DNA from: Xestospongia bergquistia
Lineage: Eukaryota; Porifera; Demospongiae; Haplosclerida; Petrosiidae
Length of the DNA stretch: 64,000 nt
NCBI GenBank assembly: GCA_963965975.1
Contig: OZ014412.1
Span: 14,212,849-14,276,848 of the forward strand
Direction: 5' to 3'
The notes beneath the pieces were generated by a model, which had not been told where the DNA came from, did not search any database, and saw only the letters and a program-made list of their open reading frames with translations. This document shows positions 24,857-37,219 of this stretch, piece by piece (the first letter of the stretch is position 1; each line of letters begins with the position of its first letter). A program made the translations under genes and the position numbers.

Positions 24857-25190
24857 TGGCGGAGCCTTCTTCTTTAAGTTCTTGGTATTATACTATATAT
24901 GAAGAGACTCCTAGATGGAAGATTTCTAGAAAATAATTTAGAAACATGTTTTAATGAATTAACCAAAGTGCTAAAGTTAAAAAAACTCTGTACAAGAATA
25001 TGTCTTATCATCTAAAAAAGTAAGTAGATCATCGCTGTTCTGATGATTGTATCAGCTAAAGGTGATATAAAGTCATAATACTCTTTCTTTTAGGCTCTAT
25101 AAAGAAATGAATAACACCCTGTGTGGATGCTCCCTGAAGTGTTTTGAGAAAGTTTATGAGATTGAAAAAAAGAAGCTCTCTGAAGGGATT
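24857..25190 (+). pseudogene. Possible 5' exons of a transposon gene
   Basis: ATGGCGGAGCC at 24857 opens MAEPSSLSSWYYTIYEETPR, soon broken by a stop. A GTAAGT lies near 25020 and an acceptor near 25095. The next stretch reads LYKEMNNTLCGCSLKCFEKV. The CxCxxxCFEK pattern resembles the N-terminal part of the VGQNKNN-type transposon proteins, whose C-terminal part lies at 26280-27140 on the opposite strand. This is weak evidence. Confidence 0.35.
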
Positions 25191-26279
25191 TGTAGGTCAG
25201 TTGACTGTAACATTAAAAACTCATCTGTGGTTGTGTAAAAATACTAGAAATTAAAAAGTGAGACATCCTATGATGTTCATTATCTCATTGATCTAGAAAT
25301 GGAATGTACTTTAATTTGTCATTAATGACTCACTTTTGAACAAAATATGGAAGACTACTTTAGTACGTATGCCTGTAGTGTCCATTGATAGATTGGATTG
25401 TGTTCTTCAAAACCAATCTAAAACTGGAGGTTCACTGCATTCCAACCAATGTTGGTATTATAGACTGGTAACAAAAAAGTGATTCTGACACGGATTTTGT
25501 TAATGAGCACTTTTCCAAAGTATCAAAATCATTGTTCTCGATATCGAAATCTTGATCTTTCTATCTCACTGAAGTATGTGGTCTTTTTTGCAAAAACCAC
25601 ACATGTTGCACACTATATCCAAATTAAATTTTTGGTTATCATTTGAAAGATGACATTTTACTATTTTGTTCATTGTTTTTTTTTTACTCAAATTGGACTC
25701 TGTTACTGTAGGACAAGCATCGACATATTTTAGGCATCATGTTTTTTGAGAAAATAGCGCATATACTACTTTCTTGCATACTAGTCATATGAGAAATATA
25801 CTTCTCTTATAGAAGGGAGATGCTCAGTTGAAGTCCTTTGCTTATCTGTTTCCATCATGTTCTTATTTTGTCTTTGATTATCAAGGTTCCAAACAAAGTG
25901 AGGTTTGATATTCTATTGAAAAGTGAGTCACATTTGATAATGCTAAGCATATAGTATGCTCACACTAAAGTTTGTTCGCGTTCACATTGCCGGTAGAAAA
26001 ATTATCATGACTTTCTAATAACTCGACCAAATTCAAATTTTCAAAGTCAAGTGGTCTACATCTGGTTCTTTTGACATCATTTTTTATATGATAGGACCCA
26101 TAAGAATAAAATTTGTTGTACTTTCCATAAACAAAATATAGGAGATACCATTGAGCATGAGGAAGGTGATCTCATGAATTTCGTTAATCAATAAAATGGC
26201 TGCCCTTTGAATAGATAAACCAGTGTAGTCAGAAATTCAATCTAACTGTAAAACTTTACTGATATAGATATAAGTAAAA

Positions 26280-27140
26280 GTACTATGAAATATATTGATT
26301 GATTTCTGTTTTACTTTCACAAAAGTTGCATTTGTGTCCTGATTGTCCACATTTTTCACATAATCATAGTTGTTTTTGTGACTTACATGAAACATCCTTT
26401 GTACATGTGTCTTCAGTGGGTGGCTCAATTGATGGCTGAGGTGATGGATGTAGTGTGAAAGATCTAAACACTTTAGGTAAAGGACATGTAACGTCTTGGA
26501 ATTAAGGCTGACAATACTTCCTTATTTTATCATGCAGAGATACCACTGTCTCTCAGCTGTGATACCACATACATGAATAAAAGAAGGCATAACAATTTTG
26601 TTTGGTTTAGATCAGGGATTTAATAAGAGATGTAATTCTTTGACTAGACCATCAGTGAATTCCGTTAACTGAAGCATATGAGGTTGTCCTCTCAATGTTA
26701 AAGTGATGATATTTTTTTATATTAGGTCTACTTTAAATATTGGACCAGGAGACTGGTCTTGGACACGTCATAGGAGGTACCAACACTTGACCAACCAGAC
26801 TACCAACTAACTGAGCACTGTTGACTACTGTTATGACATTGGTAATCTCATTTAGAGTGTTAATTTCAGTTCATCTACACCTCTGTTTGATTAGGCCAAA
26901 CTAGGTGAGTCTTACTTTACCTGTAAAACAGCATTGTTTTTATTTTGTCCCACGAAGTTTACTGTATGGAGATGTATACAATGAGCATTTAGTCTATAAT
27001 TCTGAAGATAGTAGTCCATTAAAGTAATTACTTTATTAGCACTTTTTTCTGTATCACAGCATTCATCAATTTAAAAGTTTAATTGGTTTGGTACTGCTTC
27101 ACAACAGACCTTAAATATTCCTCATTCCCTTGGCATTAAA
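26280..27140 (-). pseudogene. VGQNKNN-type transposon protein, C-terminal part
   Basis: A stretch near 27130-26930 reads DECCDTEKSANKVITLMDYY and then TVNFVGQNKNNAVLQ before a GTAAAG donor. Related proteins in other animals carry DNCVGQNKNN at this point. Next come NIKKYHHFNIERT (about 26730), then DKIRKYCQP and FQDVTCPLPKVF (about 26490), the usual CPLP block. A CCHC knuckle CEKCGQSGHKCNFC follows near 26350. Stops and frame changes occur throughout. The family is widespread and uncharacterised in my knowledge (DUF7869-like by memory). I infer a dead transposon gene. Confidence 0.55.
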
Positions 27141-27276
27141 AATATATGGGTCCTAGTTGAAGAGGGTTGTTGGGACAATGCACCTGTTCAACAAGTAAAC
27201 ATGTTTTCTAGTAGATAAATAAATGGTGGATTAATTTCAGGAGATCATCTAATGCAATTGTAATATTGTAATATTG

Positions 27277-27278
<2 letters not shown>

Positions 27279-27322
<44 letters not shown>

Positions 27323-27347
27323 GAATGTATGTGTATATATATATATA
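27279..27347. repeat. (AT)n microsatellite
   Basis: A pure AT run at 27279-27314 and a second TA run at 27333-27347, separated by a short TG-rich piece. Confidence 0.95.
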
Positions 27348-27349
27348 AT

Positions 27350-30300
27350 ATATAATGCTATATATCTGTGAAAATGTAGGGTGTCATAGGAGAATGAGGA
27401 AAAGTTAGACAAGCTACAATCAACAACAAAGATACAAAAAAGGATAGCTGTTGAGTTTTGGCTTTCATTAAGACTAAACCTGTAATTATATATACTCTGT
27501 ATTATCAAGTATTGTAGTGGTAAAGTGACTTTGTAAGGTGATATCTAATTCAGTCTGTGGTTGACTTTCAGCACCTCAATAGTACTGTATAAAGCTTTGT
27601 AAATACCATTAATGATATTTTTGTAGTTTAGCTGAATATAACAAAAAATTCTTTCAGTTTGAAGTCAGTATAACTTCTATAGGAGGCTGTTATCAATGAT
27701 AAGGTGCCATTTAATAATTCTGAAGACAGTGATGTTGGAATGAAGTGCTTGCTTGTTATAGTTCTAATGATACATCTGATTGGTCCTGACTTGCTGAAGC
27801 AACAATTGTTCAGGAAAAACTAAATGGTTAGCTGAATATATACACATGTATGCATATGTCAAGCCTGTTTTAATCAAGGCTAGTCCAAAGCATTGCAAGA
27901 TCAGTTAATTACTTAATCTATTGTTAAGTGTTGTATAAACTTAGGTAGTGTCAACAAACCATAAACATCCTGTCATGAAAATATATTTTTTTATAAAGAA
28001 ATTATATCCATAAAACACAGCATGTGATATCTAGTGTATTTGTATTCATTTTGAAATTGGTTTCAGTCACCTAAATTAGTAAGTTAAATTACATACAACC
28101 TTTTGTATATAATTATCAAATTAGGATGAATTTGATATATCTTCTGTGTTCTCATGTTGGTGGTTAGTAGTGATATTATTTTGTTTACATATATAGGTAC
28201 AATGGTCAACTGACCTGAACTATGCAAGCGGTTGTTCTCTAATGTGACCTTTTATTGATTATACCTCTTTAGGTATACAGAGTTTGATTGTTCCAATGGA
28301 CAAACAGCTGCAAAGGATGAAAGAGCAGTTTGTATATCTTTATTATAGAGAAAGTGGTGATCACGGAGATAACAACACTTCCTGGCTTGCAATCAGACAA
28401 AGTCATTCCTGGTCATATCTTTTTTTGTTAACATAACATATTGATTAGAGATGTTTCTCAAAATCTATGAAGTAAAGGGTCTGCGTTCTATCCCTGTCAC
28501 ATTCCATTCACACTTATCCATTTTTTAGGTTCTACTATTGTGTATAGTACAGTTTTGTGTTTGGTCCAAGTACCATGATATATATCATATGAGACAAATA
28601 TTGGGTACCTTACTTCAACCTTTACTACAAACAAGTAAGTACAAGTTAATTGATGATATTAAAATGATTGTCATATTATCACTCCTGTGTTGCAAGTGAT
28701 GATTTCACAGTACTGTCATATGATGTCATATGCCATGTGATAATCTTATGAAATCATACGTTATGTGATAAATCTTATCATATTCAAAATCCTGCATTAT
28801 CTACTTCTTCTTCTTTGATCTTTATATTATACATATGTTATATATCTTATGAATATTTCTTAAAAGATATAAATAATAATTGTTATTTGTCATTGTTAAT
28901 GAAACCACAGCTTTTTCCACCTAGTACATAAAGTGTACTAGAGTATCTTATGATTGCTTTGGACCACACTATAGATATTATATTATAATGATAAGCCCAT
29001 TTGACATTCTTTTTAAAAGAAGACTTTTGAGAGTAACAGATAACATGCAGAAATTAACATCTGCTGTACATAGCAACCCATAAATTAATATAATTACTTT
29101 TACTAGTGTTGGGCAGTAATAGTAGTATTGTCAAAATAACTTGAATTTTTTCAATTATATACATCTGTAATTAAAGCGACACCTACACTTCTAATGACTA
29201 TAATATTATCTTGAATATGTACGTAAATGCATACCTATAATATATGCAGTTTATCATCAGTATACTGTATAGCAGGAAACGTTCACATAGTGCAAATTTT
29301 CACTTGAAAAATGTAAACAATTAAAACTGAAAATTTTTTAATATGGCAATACTTGTTGTAATCATCTACAGTGATTGTTCTATCAATACTTTAATTCAAA
29401 AGCACTTTACATATCTCAATGAAAAGTTGTACCATCAAAAATTACTATTATCAGATACAGATCAGGTATAATTTAATTATATTGTGGTACAACAAATTGA
29501 CATCATACACCATTTAGTGATAAATTTAACACATTAGTTATAATTCTATGTAAAAGGTCATGATGTCATTGTTATGCATACTAATAATGGTGTTGTACAA
29601 TATTGGGAGGTGGAACTAAAATATATTCATATGTTATTGTAACTCAATATGTCATTATTCTACTTATATTCATATATTGTGTACAATTTGTGGGTGGAAC
29701 TGAGATAGTATTCATATGCTATTGGATCTAGCACATGAGTTACAATAACATATGAATATATTTTAGTTCCACCTCCCAATATTGTATAGCAGGAATTTAG
29801 TGGGAATAAATTTTCATTTGGTAACATGGGAAATTTTGTAAAATTTAACAAATATAATTCAAAAGCTTTTAATAAAAAATTGTAAGAATCATTTTATCAA
29901 AACTACCAAGCTTTACACAATCTATTATCTAAGAGAAGGTTATACTCTCTGTATTAGAATGGTCAATTGCTTTTAATAAAGTATGCTAGCTAAGTAAAGC
30001 GTGTACTCTTATAATTGTTTTGGTCATGTGATTCGTTTTGATGTTTATCTTTTCTTTTTATATATCTATGTATTTTATATCTTTCTCTCTCATACTTAGA
30101 GTCATTATCACCAGACAACATCAGTTAGGAACTAGACAGACAGTATTATAAATTGTAGGTATGTTTTCCAAGCACAACATTGTACATTTTCAATTTTTGT
30201 TTTAGTAGTATAATTATAATGGCAGGGATAATAGTTTCATTTTGTTCTACTATACTCTATTTTTGTGTCTTTGTCTTCTTATAAAATTTGTTTTATAATA

Positions 30301-33300
30301 ATTGGTAGCTATTAGAATATTATTGATGTACTAATAACTCTATAAAATATAATATTCAAGGACAAACCATACTGCAATAAGTGAGAGGCCTCTAAATCAA
30401 AAAATAAAAAAAATTTTTAGTTTCCTCTTTTTGGAACTACCGCAAGAACAATAGGTTGGTAATAAATTTTACAATTATGTCCACAAAGGTAATGCAGCTA
30501 GTACTGACAAAGAGCTAACACTTGATTACTGTAATGTTGAAACATTCACTATAGCGTTAACAATATGTACTTAGCTAAGCTGATGAATAACCAACTTCAT
30601 TACTTTGTTAGTGTATGTATCCACTACATTGATCCTTTGTTAGTATGATAATGATCTGGTTTGCTTACTCCATTTATGATGTATTTATTTTACCTACAAA
30701 AGGTGAGCTTGTCCATTTCACCTTTTATTGATTATTAGTAGTAGTGGTGGAATTGTTAACAATATTCATTACAATTAGCTACTTTGTTACCTAATGAAAT
30801 TATTAAAATTTTATTAACCTGTCAAGCCATCAATTTTGATGACACTATCTATAATGTTATATTATTCTCTTCATTATCATTCCATTATAAGTGTTTTTTT
30901 CTTTATTTTAGGAAGTCATAATGTGCTATTAATATTACTGATACTAAGAAAGTACTAGTTCTTTTAAGACGCATACAATTTAAAAAGGTATCATAATCTA
31001 TGTATCTATTTCATCTCTCTATGTGTCTATTGTACTAATTAGTATGTGTCTATTATATTTATCCATTTATTTGTCCATTTTATCTGCTATTCATCCATTC
31101 ATCTATCTATATATCTATTAGGTTCATTTTAAAGTTAATTCAAGATACAACTCATGACATAATGAAGTACTCAATGTGACATTATGTATAATGACCTGTT
31201 CAATAATTAGTGATCAATACATACTTAAGTTATGATAAACTGGACTTGTTAAGATCAATTTAAATATATCAGAACTAACACGTACTTACAGTACAATTAT
31301 ATATTTACATTTTTTTTAATCAAATAGTTTTAAAACAAAATACATGTATTACATGTAACATACATTATTATGACCAGTGTTAATATTGGGATCATAAGAT
31401 TGATGTTTTTATTAATTAAGAATTTGTACATTCCCTCAGTCTTGTTTGCCATTTTTACTATGAAATAAAATTATATGAACTCTGACATCTTGTCCTGACA
31501 TAGAAGACTCAGATCATATTAAGTTGTATGAGACAGTTGATGATATGTAGCTGTGTTGTTATGTTTTGTATCTATGACAACTTAAATGTCTTTAAATTGG
31601 TAAGGAGATAAATTAAAATATCTATTGTTATTGCACTAAGACTAGATATCATTAATTGTAGTAAGCTTAATGACATTTTTAATGATAACTCTTAAGTACT
31701 AGACTAATTAGATACATATAGAATTGTGTAGTTGCATTTGTAAACAATCAGAAGACCTGTTTATATAGTACATAGTACATGTTCCTCTATATTGGCTTTA
31801 TTATAGTTCAAAATAGATGAGTTAACTGATTGTAAACTTAATGATACACTTGAGTGTACAAGGTTGTTATCAAGTTTGTTAACTTGGCATCCAGACGATG
31901 TAAACTAGTTGTAAACAGACTAAATTACGAAGTGTTATTAATACTACATAACAAACCCCTACGCTTATAGTACACTCATAAAGCTTATTAATATACACTT
32001 AACTTGCTTACTTGAAGATATCTATAAAACCACTCCTTTTTTATCTATTCCTACAAACTTCAAATAATTAATACAATTATGTTAGTAATGTTTTGTTTTG
32101 ACAAGTCTTTGGACTAGTAACATGATGATGACATTTATGATAACTAGTAACAAGTAGTGAACGTTATAAAGTATTTTTGGACTAACTATTTACGAAAGTT
32201 ATTGATTGCCTTTAAATGACGCTAGAACCATTGTTAGTAATATCATCAAGAGGTTCTTTCATGCGTAAATAAAAATAAGTACATGTAATTATATAATAGT
32301 CATGAGTGTAATATAATAATTACTGATAGACTCATGTGCACTAATAGAGAGTTGTAAAATTATTACATGTATAGAAAGGAGTGGATATGACACTAAACAA
32401 TTGACATATATCTTATTATTAGCAAGTGCTTCAATGATAGATGGCTTTGTTTAATTCTAATGGTCATTCCTGTCTGTGTCATAAATTTCTTATTAGCCAA
32501 AATAAGAACATTTGGCAGGAGTGTGTATAATTCTTGAACTTGTCTTAACTTCTTATGATATTCCCTTCTTCCTACTTTTAGTATCCAGATGTTTACTAGA
32601 ATTTATTATTTGGTAAGATCTGTTTTAACTCAAAATTTCAATTTGGTGACATGTGGTCATTGAACATATTAATATGATTGTGGGAAATTATACTAACCTT
32701 GGTCCCTTTTTATAGAGTAATGTCATTGAAGTGTAATAAATATAAAGGAGGCTCCTGATTCTAAAGTAGCAATCATAATGAACACTATTGATGAACAACA
32801 ACAGCTGTAACAATTGTAATTAACGTTCTTTGTCTTTTGACAAAAGTATTTTTAGAGTGTCAATATTAGACAAGAATTTTGTAGTTTTTGGTTTGCTCTA
32901 ATGACAAGATAGACATTTGGATTTTTTAAGGTTTTGCACTACTTTATGAAAGTCTATCTATTTTAACTGCTCATAAACTTCTTCAATAAAAATTTAATTG
33001 GTTTATTAAACTAATGTTTAGCAATCCAAAATGCTCCTAATTGCACAAACAAGACAATTATATAATTACAAATAGATACTGATCTAAGAATTAGTTTTTA
33101 CATTAGTTATCTAAATCTCCCTCATAATTAGTAACTAATTCAGTGTTAAATCTTGCTAATGAAATTAAGTTTAAACAGTTAAATGAAATAACACTTTTAT
33201 CCATGACAGCTCTATTTTTATATAAGTGTTTTTTAATCATTTATTACAATCACAATGGACAAGGCACACCCTTTATGCTGTAGTGTGCTCAGCTGTAGGT

Positions 33301-33930
33301 GCTACTACTATAATAATAACTAACAATAATAATAATAATATAATTATCTACTATTATCATTGCAAATAATGTGTTATTCTTTTTAAACTTATATTTCAAG
33401 TATGTCTTTTCATTTAATGATTGATAATCTGATTTTCTATTACAGTTGACATGTAAATTCAATGTAATGATTAAATAAAGAACATCATACCAATTTGTCA
33501 ATACTGATTAATAGCTATGTCTTTGCGTAGAGTAACTAGATGCAATTTTAAAGATATTTATAGTTTGTTTATCAAAAGTACATTAAGATAGATAAATGAA
33601 ATCATAATTATATAGATAAGTGGATTGATGAATAATTGCATTAGGTCTCTATCTCTTTGCATTAACTGTTCTTTTTAGTATGTGTTATCTCTTCAATATA
33701 AATATTCTGTTGACCTTTGTTAACTGATGTATTAGACAATTCAGTATCTGTCATATATGATCTTATTAATAATTGTACTTACTTTATATCCATTTATGTA
33801 CAGCCATTAATTCCACTACTCTCTGTCTATTATCTTAGTAACTGAAAATTAACACTCAAATAACTTAAGTTATAGTAGTTCACTTATTTGTCCTCTAACA
33901 CTCTCTAATTTTAACATACATTTGTCATAC
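27350..33930. other. Long non-coding stretch
   Basis: AT-rich, without a recognised gene. About 28275-28420 (+) can be read as VPMDKQLQRMKEQFVYLYYR after an AG acceptor; it may be an exon but nothing supports it further. The inverted repeat at 29596-29786 is listed separately. An AAT-rich microsatellite lies near 33315-33345. Confidence 0.4.
29596..29786. repeat. 51 bp perfect inverted repeat with inner third copy
   Basis: 29596-29646 and 29736-29786 are exact reverse complements (tacaatattgggaggtggaa at the outer tip). The 89 bp spacer contains a diverged third copy in the orientation of the left arm (about 29683-29728). It may be a foldback element or a MITE with a duplicated arm. Confidence 0.85.
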
Positions 33931-33935
33931 TCTTC

Positions 33936-35395
33936 AATTTCTAAAGCTTCTAGTAATCATGTAATTATAATGAACTAGCAGAATGTAGTATACTGGAGAT
34001 CTTGGAAATTCAAGATAACGCTTATAATGTTGTCATCAATAAATAGCCTCGTGATTGACTATTGATCAATCCAGCCACTCCCATCTAATTAACTATGTAA
34101 ATAGTACATAAAACGTGATCTGGTTATTTCCAAACAAGTTTTCAATTGTTAGGAGACATGTTATTAATAATTATTGGTATTTGTGTTCTAAATAATAGTT
34201 ATTAGTGTTTTCTGTTGTTTCATATTATTTACAACTTGCCATCCTCAAAATTACAGGTTAAAATTAATGATACACTGGATGAAGATACATACATTATTAT
34301 GACACCACAAAATCTGAACCTAGCATATCTAAAATGAAATCATTGAAGCAAACAAAAAACCTATCAAAGGTATTCATTCTTAGAGGCTCAGCTCCATGTC
34401 ATTGAAAATATGTGAAGTAAAGTAATAATTGTTGAAGTGTTCTTAGATAATATGTGATTTATTTACTATTACTTCATACATCCTAATGAAGATATAAAAT
34501 TATGATAAAGCATAAAAATTAAAATTCAACAAATTATAAGAAACAAGTGTGAGTGGTCAGTAAAGAGATAGTTAATTACAGATTATTAATATTTATACTT
34601 ACATATTAACACTTTATGTGGAATAGTACAGCTACCACAATCTGATTCATAGAGCTAGTTATCTTTATTAGAAGATACATCAATACTACTGTATACTATA
34701 CGAAATAGATTTAATTAACATACTTCATAGACAAACAAGGTAGCAGATTTATCAAAACGCTTGAGTCCTAGAACTTGTGAATAATGAACAACTTACATAA
34801 ATGCATTAGAACTAATGGTAATGGCTATTTTAATCTTTAATTATCTAAACCTAGTTGAGTAATTCTCTGATAATTGGGTGACTGCCATGTTAAAATCAAA
34901 GAAAAAAGCACGAACTTTATTAATCTCCATATTAAAGGCATCTGCAACTATTAGTCTTTACAGATGTAGAAAACAATGGTGCAATCAATCATTTATAAAT
35001 CCACATGGAGTATTAGAGTAGGAATATTTAGTACATATAATGTATGCATTAATACATGAAGACTTTACAAGTATATAGGTCAATGATCAGTTTGTGAATT
35101 ACTCAATAAGAGACTTTGCAAATTTATCAATGACCAACTTCGATATTGTTCTCTTCAGAGACTAGTTTTAATGACTAATGAAGTCTAGCAGAGACAATTG
35201 GATTTGCTGGAGTGACTCTACTAGACAATGTGACAATATATATAGAGTGTATAGAGACATGCAGACACTGACGAAACTAAGAAAGACATCAAAGACTGCA
35301 AATGAATCTTGAAGACCAGCTTAGATAAACTATGAAATGCTAGTGGACACAGAGACAAACTAGAACAACAAGAAACTAACAATGTTGTCATTCCA
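33936..35395. repeat. Segmental duplication, copy A
   Basis: Matches 41085-41745 and 43750-44595 in order and orientation. Examples are taatcatgtaattataatga, then acactttatgtggaatagta, then gatttgctggagtgactcta. No coding region was recognised in it. Confidence 0.85.
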
Positions 35396-35399
35396 CTGA

Positions 35400-36960
35400 A
35401 ATCCTATATCCCATAGTATGACTATATTGTTGTTTCACTAACATCAAAATAAGGATATGTCTTGGCAATCCCACATCTGATGAAGATTGTACTCTAGGTC
35501 AATATGAGATCTATGTCAAGTAGATTACATAAGATATACATACAACAAAAAGTGACTCTGCAATTTGTCAATAAATACATTTTACTATTTATTTAATGAA
35601 ATGTGAATTAATCTACTAAATGGTGTTAGGTCCCATTTGTTAGCCTAACCTTTTCAAATTCTCTTTTTATGTTGTAGAATAATAATGAGAAATACTGTCG
35701 TTCTTCTTACAGTAAATTTCAATCATATAGATTGTTGATAACAATTATTCTGTGAAACCAGACTTCTAGTAAATTCTACTGTTATTGTACTCTCACAAAC
35801 ATGATAATAATGTACTGGTATTTTTCTTTGTTCTTGTCCTGGTATTTATGTGTTTAAATGTAGCTAAGATTGTGTATAGGCTCGTATGAGATCAATGAGA
35901 TTTTATATAGTCTTTTATTATAGTTATAATCATTAATATTTACTGTACATAGTGTATTAGTTTTATTTATCAGTATGATGTGTGTTATTAGAACAGTATA
36001 TATAGTACAGTTATGTACAGCTAATTGGCTATTTGGACTAGTCTATCTAGATATCGAACTGGACTAGACTATCTAGCTAAAGTTAATATTGAAGCTATTG
36101 ATGTCTTTAAGAGTAAAATCTGTAACAGTCCTTGACCACTGAAATTATATATATACCTATATAACCTCTCTGTTTTGGCTAAGAAACGACAACCCTGAGT
36201 AGTCATTAAAGATGAAAATGAATATTGGTAGTCATTAAGGATGCAAGCATATTCAACAGAAGGTTCGCTTCATTGGTAATGGATGAACTTTGTGGCTTAG
36301 TAAAGTATAAAAATGGCTTAATAGTGTTAATGTTTCTATTTTGCTTCGTAACAACAGATTTTCTATTAAGTCTAAGGTGCCAACACAAAGTATGATGTAT
36401 TGAATACTTGTTTAGTCGGTCATTTGCTCACATATATGCCTGTAGTGAAGAAACAATTGTGTGCTATGTACCATACTCACATATGTTTTTAAATAAATCT
36501 GTACAAGTCAGTTTGTTCTGTTCTGATCATATAGTAATCTTTTTCTCAATCTCGCCTTAATCTCTTTCTCTCTTTCTCACCATAAATATGCATCTATAAT
36601 ATTATTAAATTTTAATTAATTGTCCAATAATTGTTGAATAAATATATACAGTATGACTATACAAACTTGTCAGTTTAGATTTGACAAGTATAAATGAGTA
36701 ATCAAACAGGTACTAAGTTCAGTTTGCCTTAAATATAATCAACTAAATTTTCAATATTATTAAAATTTAATGCACTTACTCACAGCAATTTAAATATTTG
36801 TAACTTTAAATTTTACTAAAAAGAACTAACATGAATTTTTTTAAATTTAAGTTTTAATGCCAATTTAATTTAAAATAGTTTAAGGATAATATTTCAATAA
36901 CTTTGAATAATAACTTAAGTTTTGAAAGTGAAAGTTTTTTGAAAGTTCAAAGATAAAAGA
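35400..36960. other. Non-coding stretch
   Basis: Nothing recognised apart from AT-rich DNA. Confidence 0.35.
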
Positions 36961-36988
36961 CAAAAATGTTTTTATCACTATGTAAAGT

Positions 36989-37213
36989 ATGTTACAATCA
37001 CATGAGAGCTTAATTCAATTATTGTCTATGAGGGCTTATGTTCCCTTCTTGGATATGTTTCATATGTTGTATGATTTTAGACAAACAGCATTAATGAAGA
37101 CTTCACTCAACCATAACAAAGTTAAAGGTTATGTTGAAGCTGTGAGGATGGATAGCTTTGATGATTTTCTTAATTCTTTGAGGACACTTTTTGAAGATCC
37201 CAATGATGAATAA
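36989..37213 (+). other. Unrecognised ORF, possible exon or TE fragment
   Basis: 74 codons. The stretch YVPFLDMFHMLYDFRQTAL and EAVRMDSFDDFLNSLRTLF looks protein-like, with regular hydrophobic spacing and many charged residues, unlike the shadow frames around it. I do not recognise the family. No splice partners were identified. Confidence 0.35.
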
Positions 37214-37219
37214 GTGTAG

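Noticed and set aside
27245..27508. 87-residue minus-strand ORF with Ile/Tyr run
   Set aside because: Mostly translation of an AT microsatellite.
36120..36400. 60-residue minus-strand ORF as a gene
   Set aside because: No motif, no splice partners and ordinary AT-rich composition.
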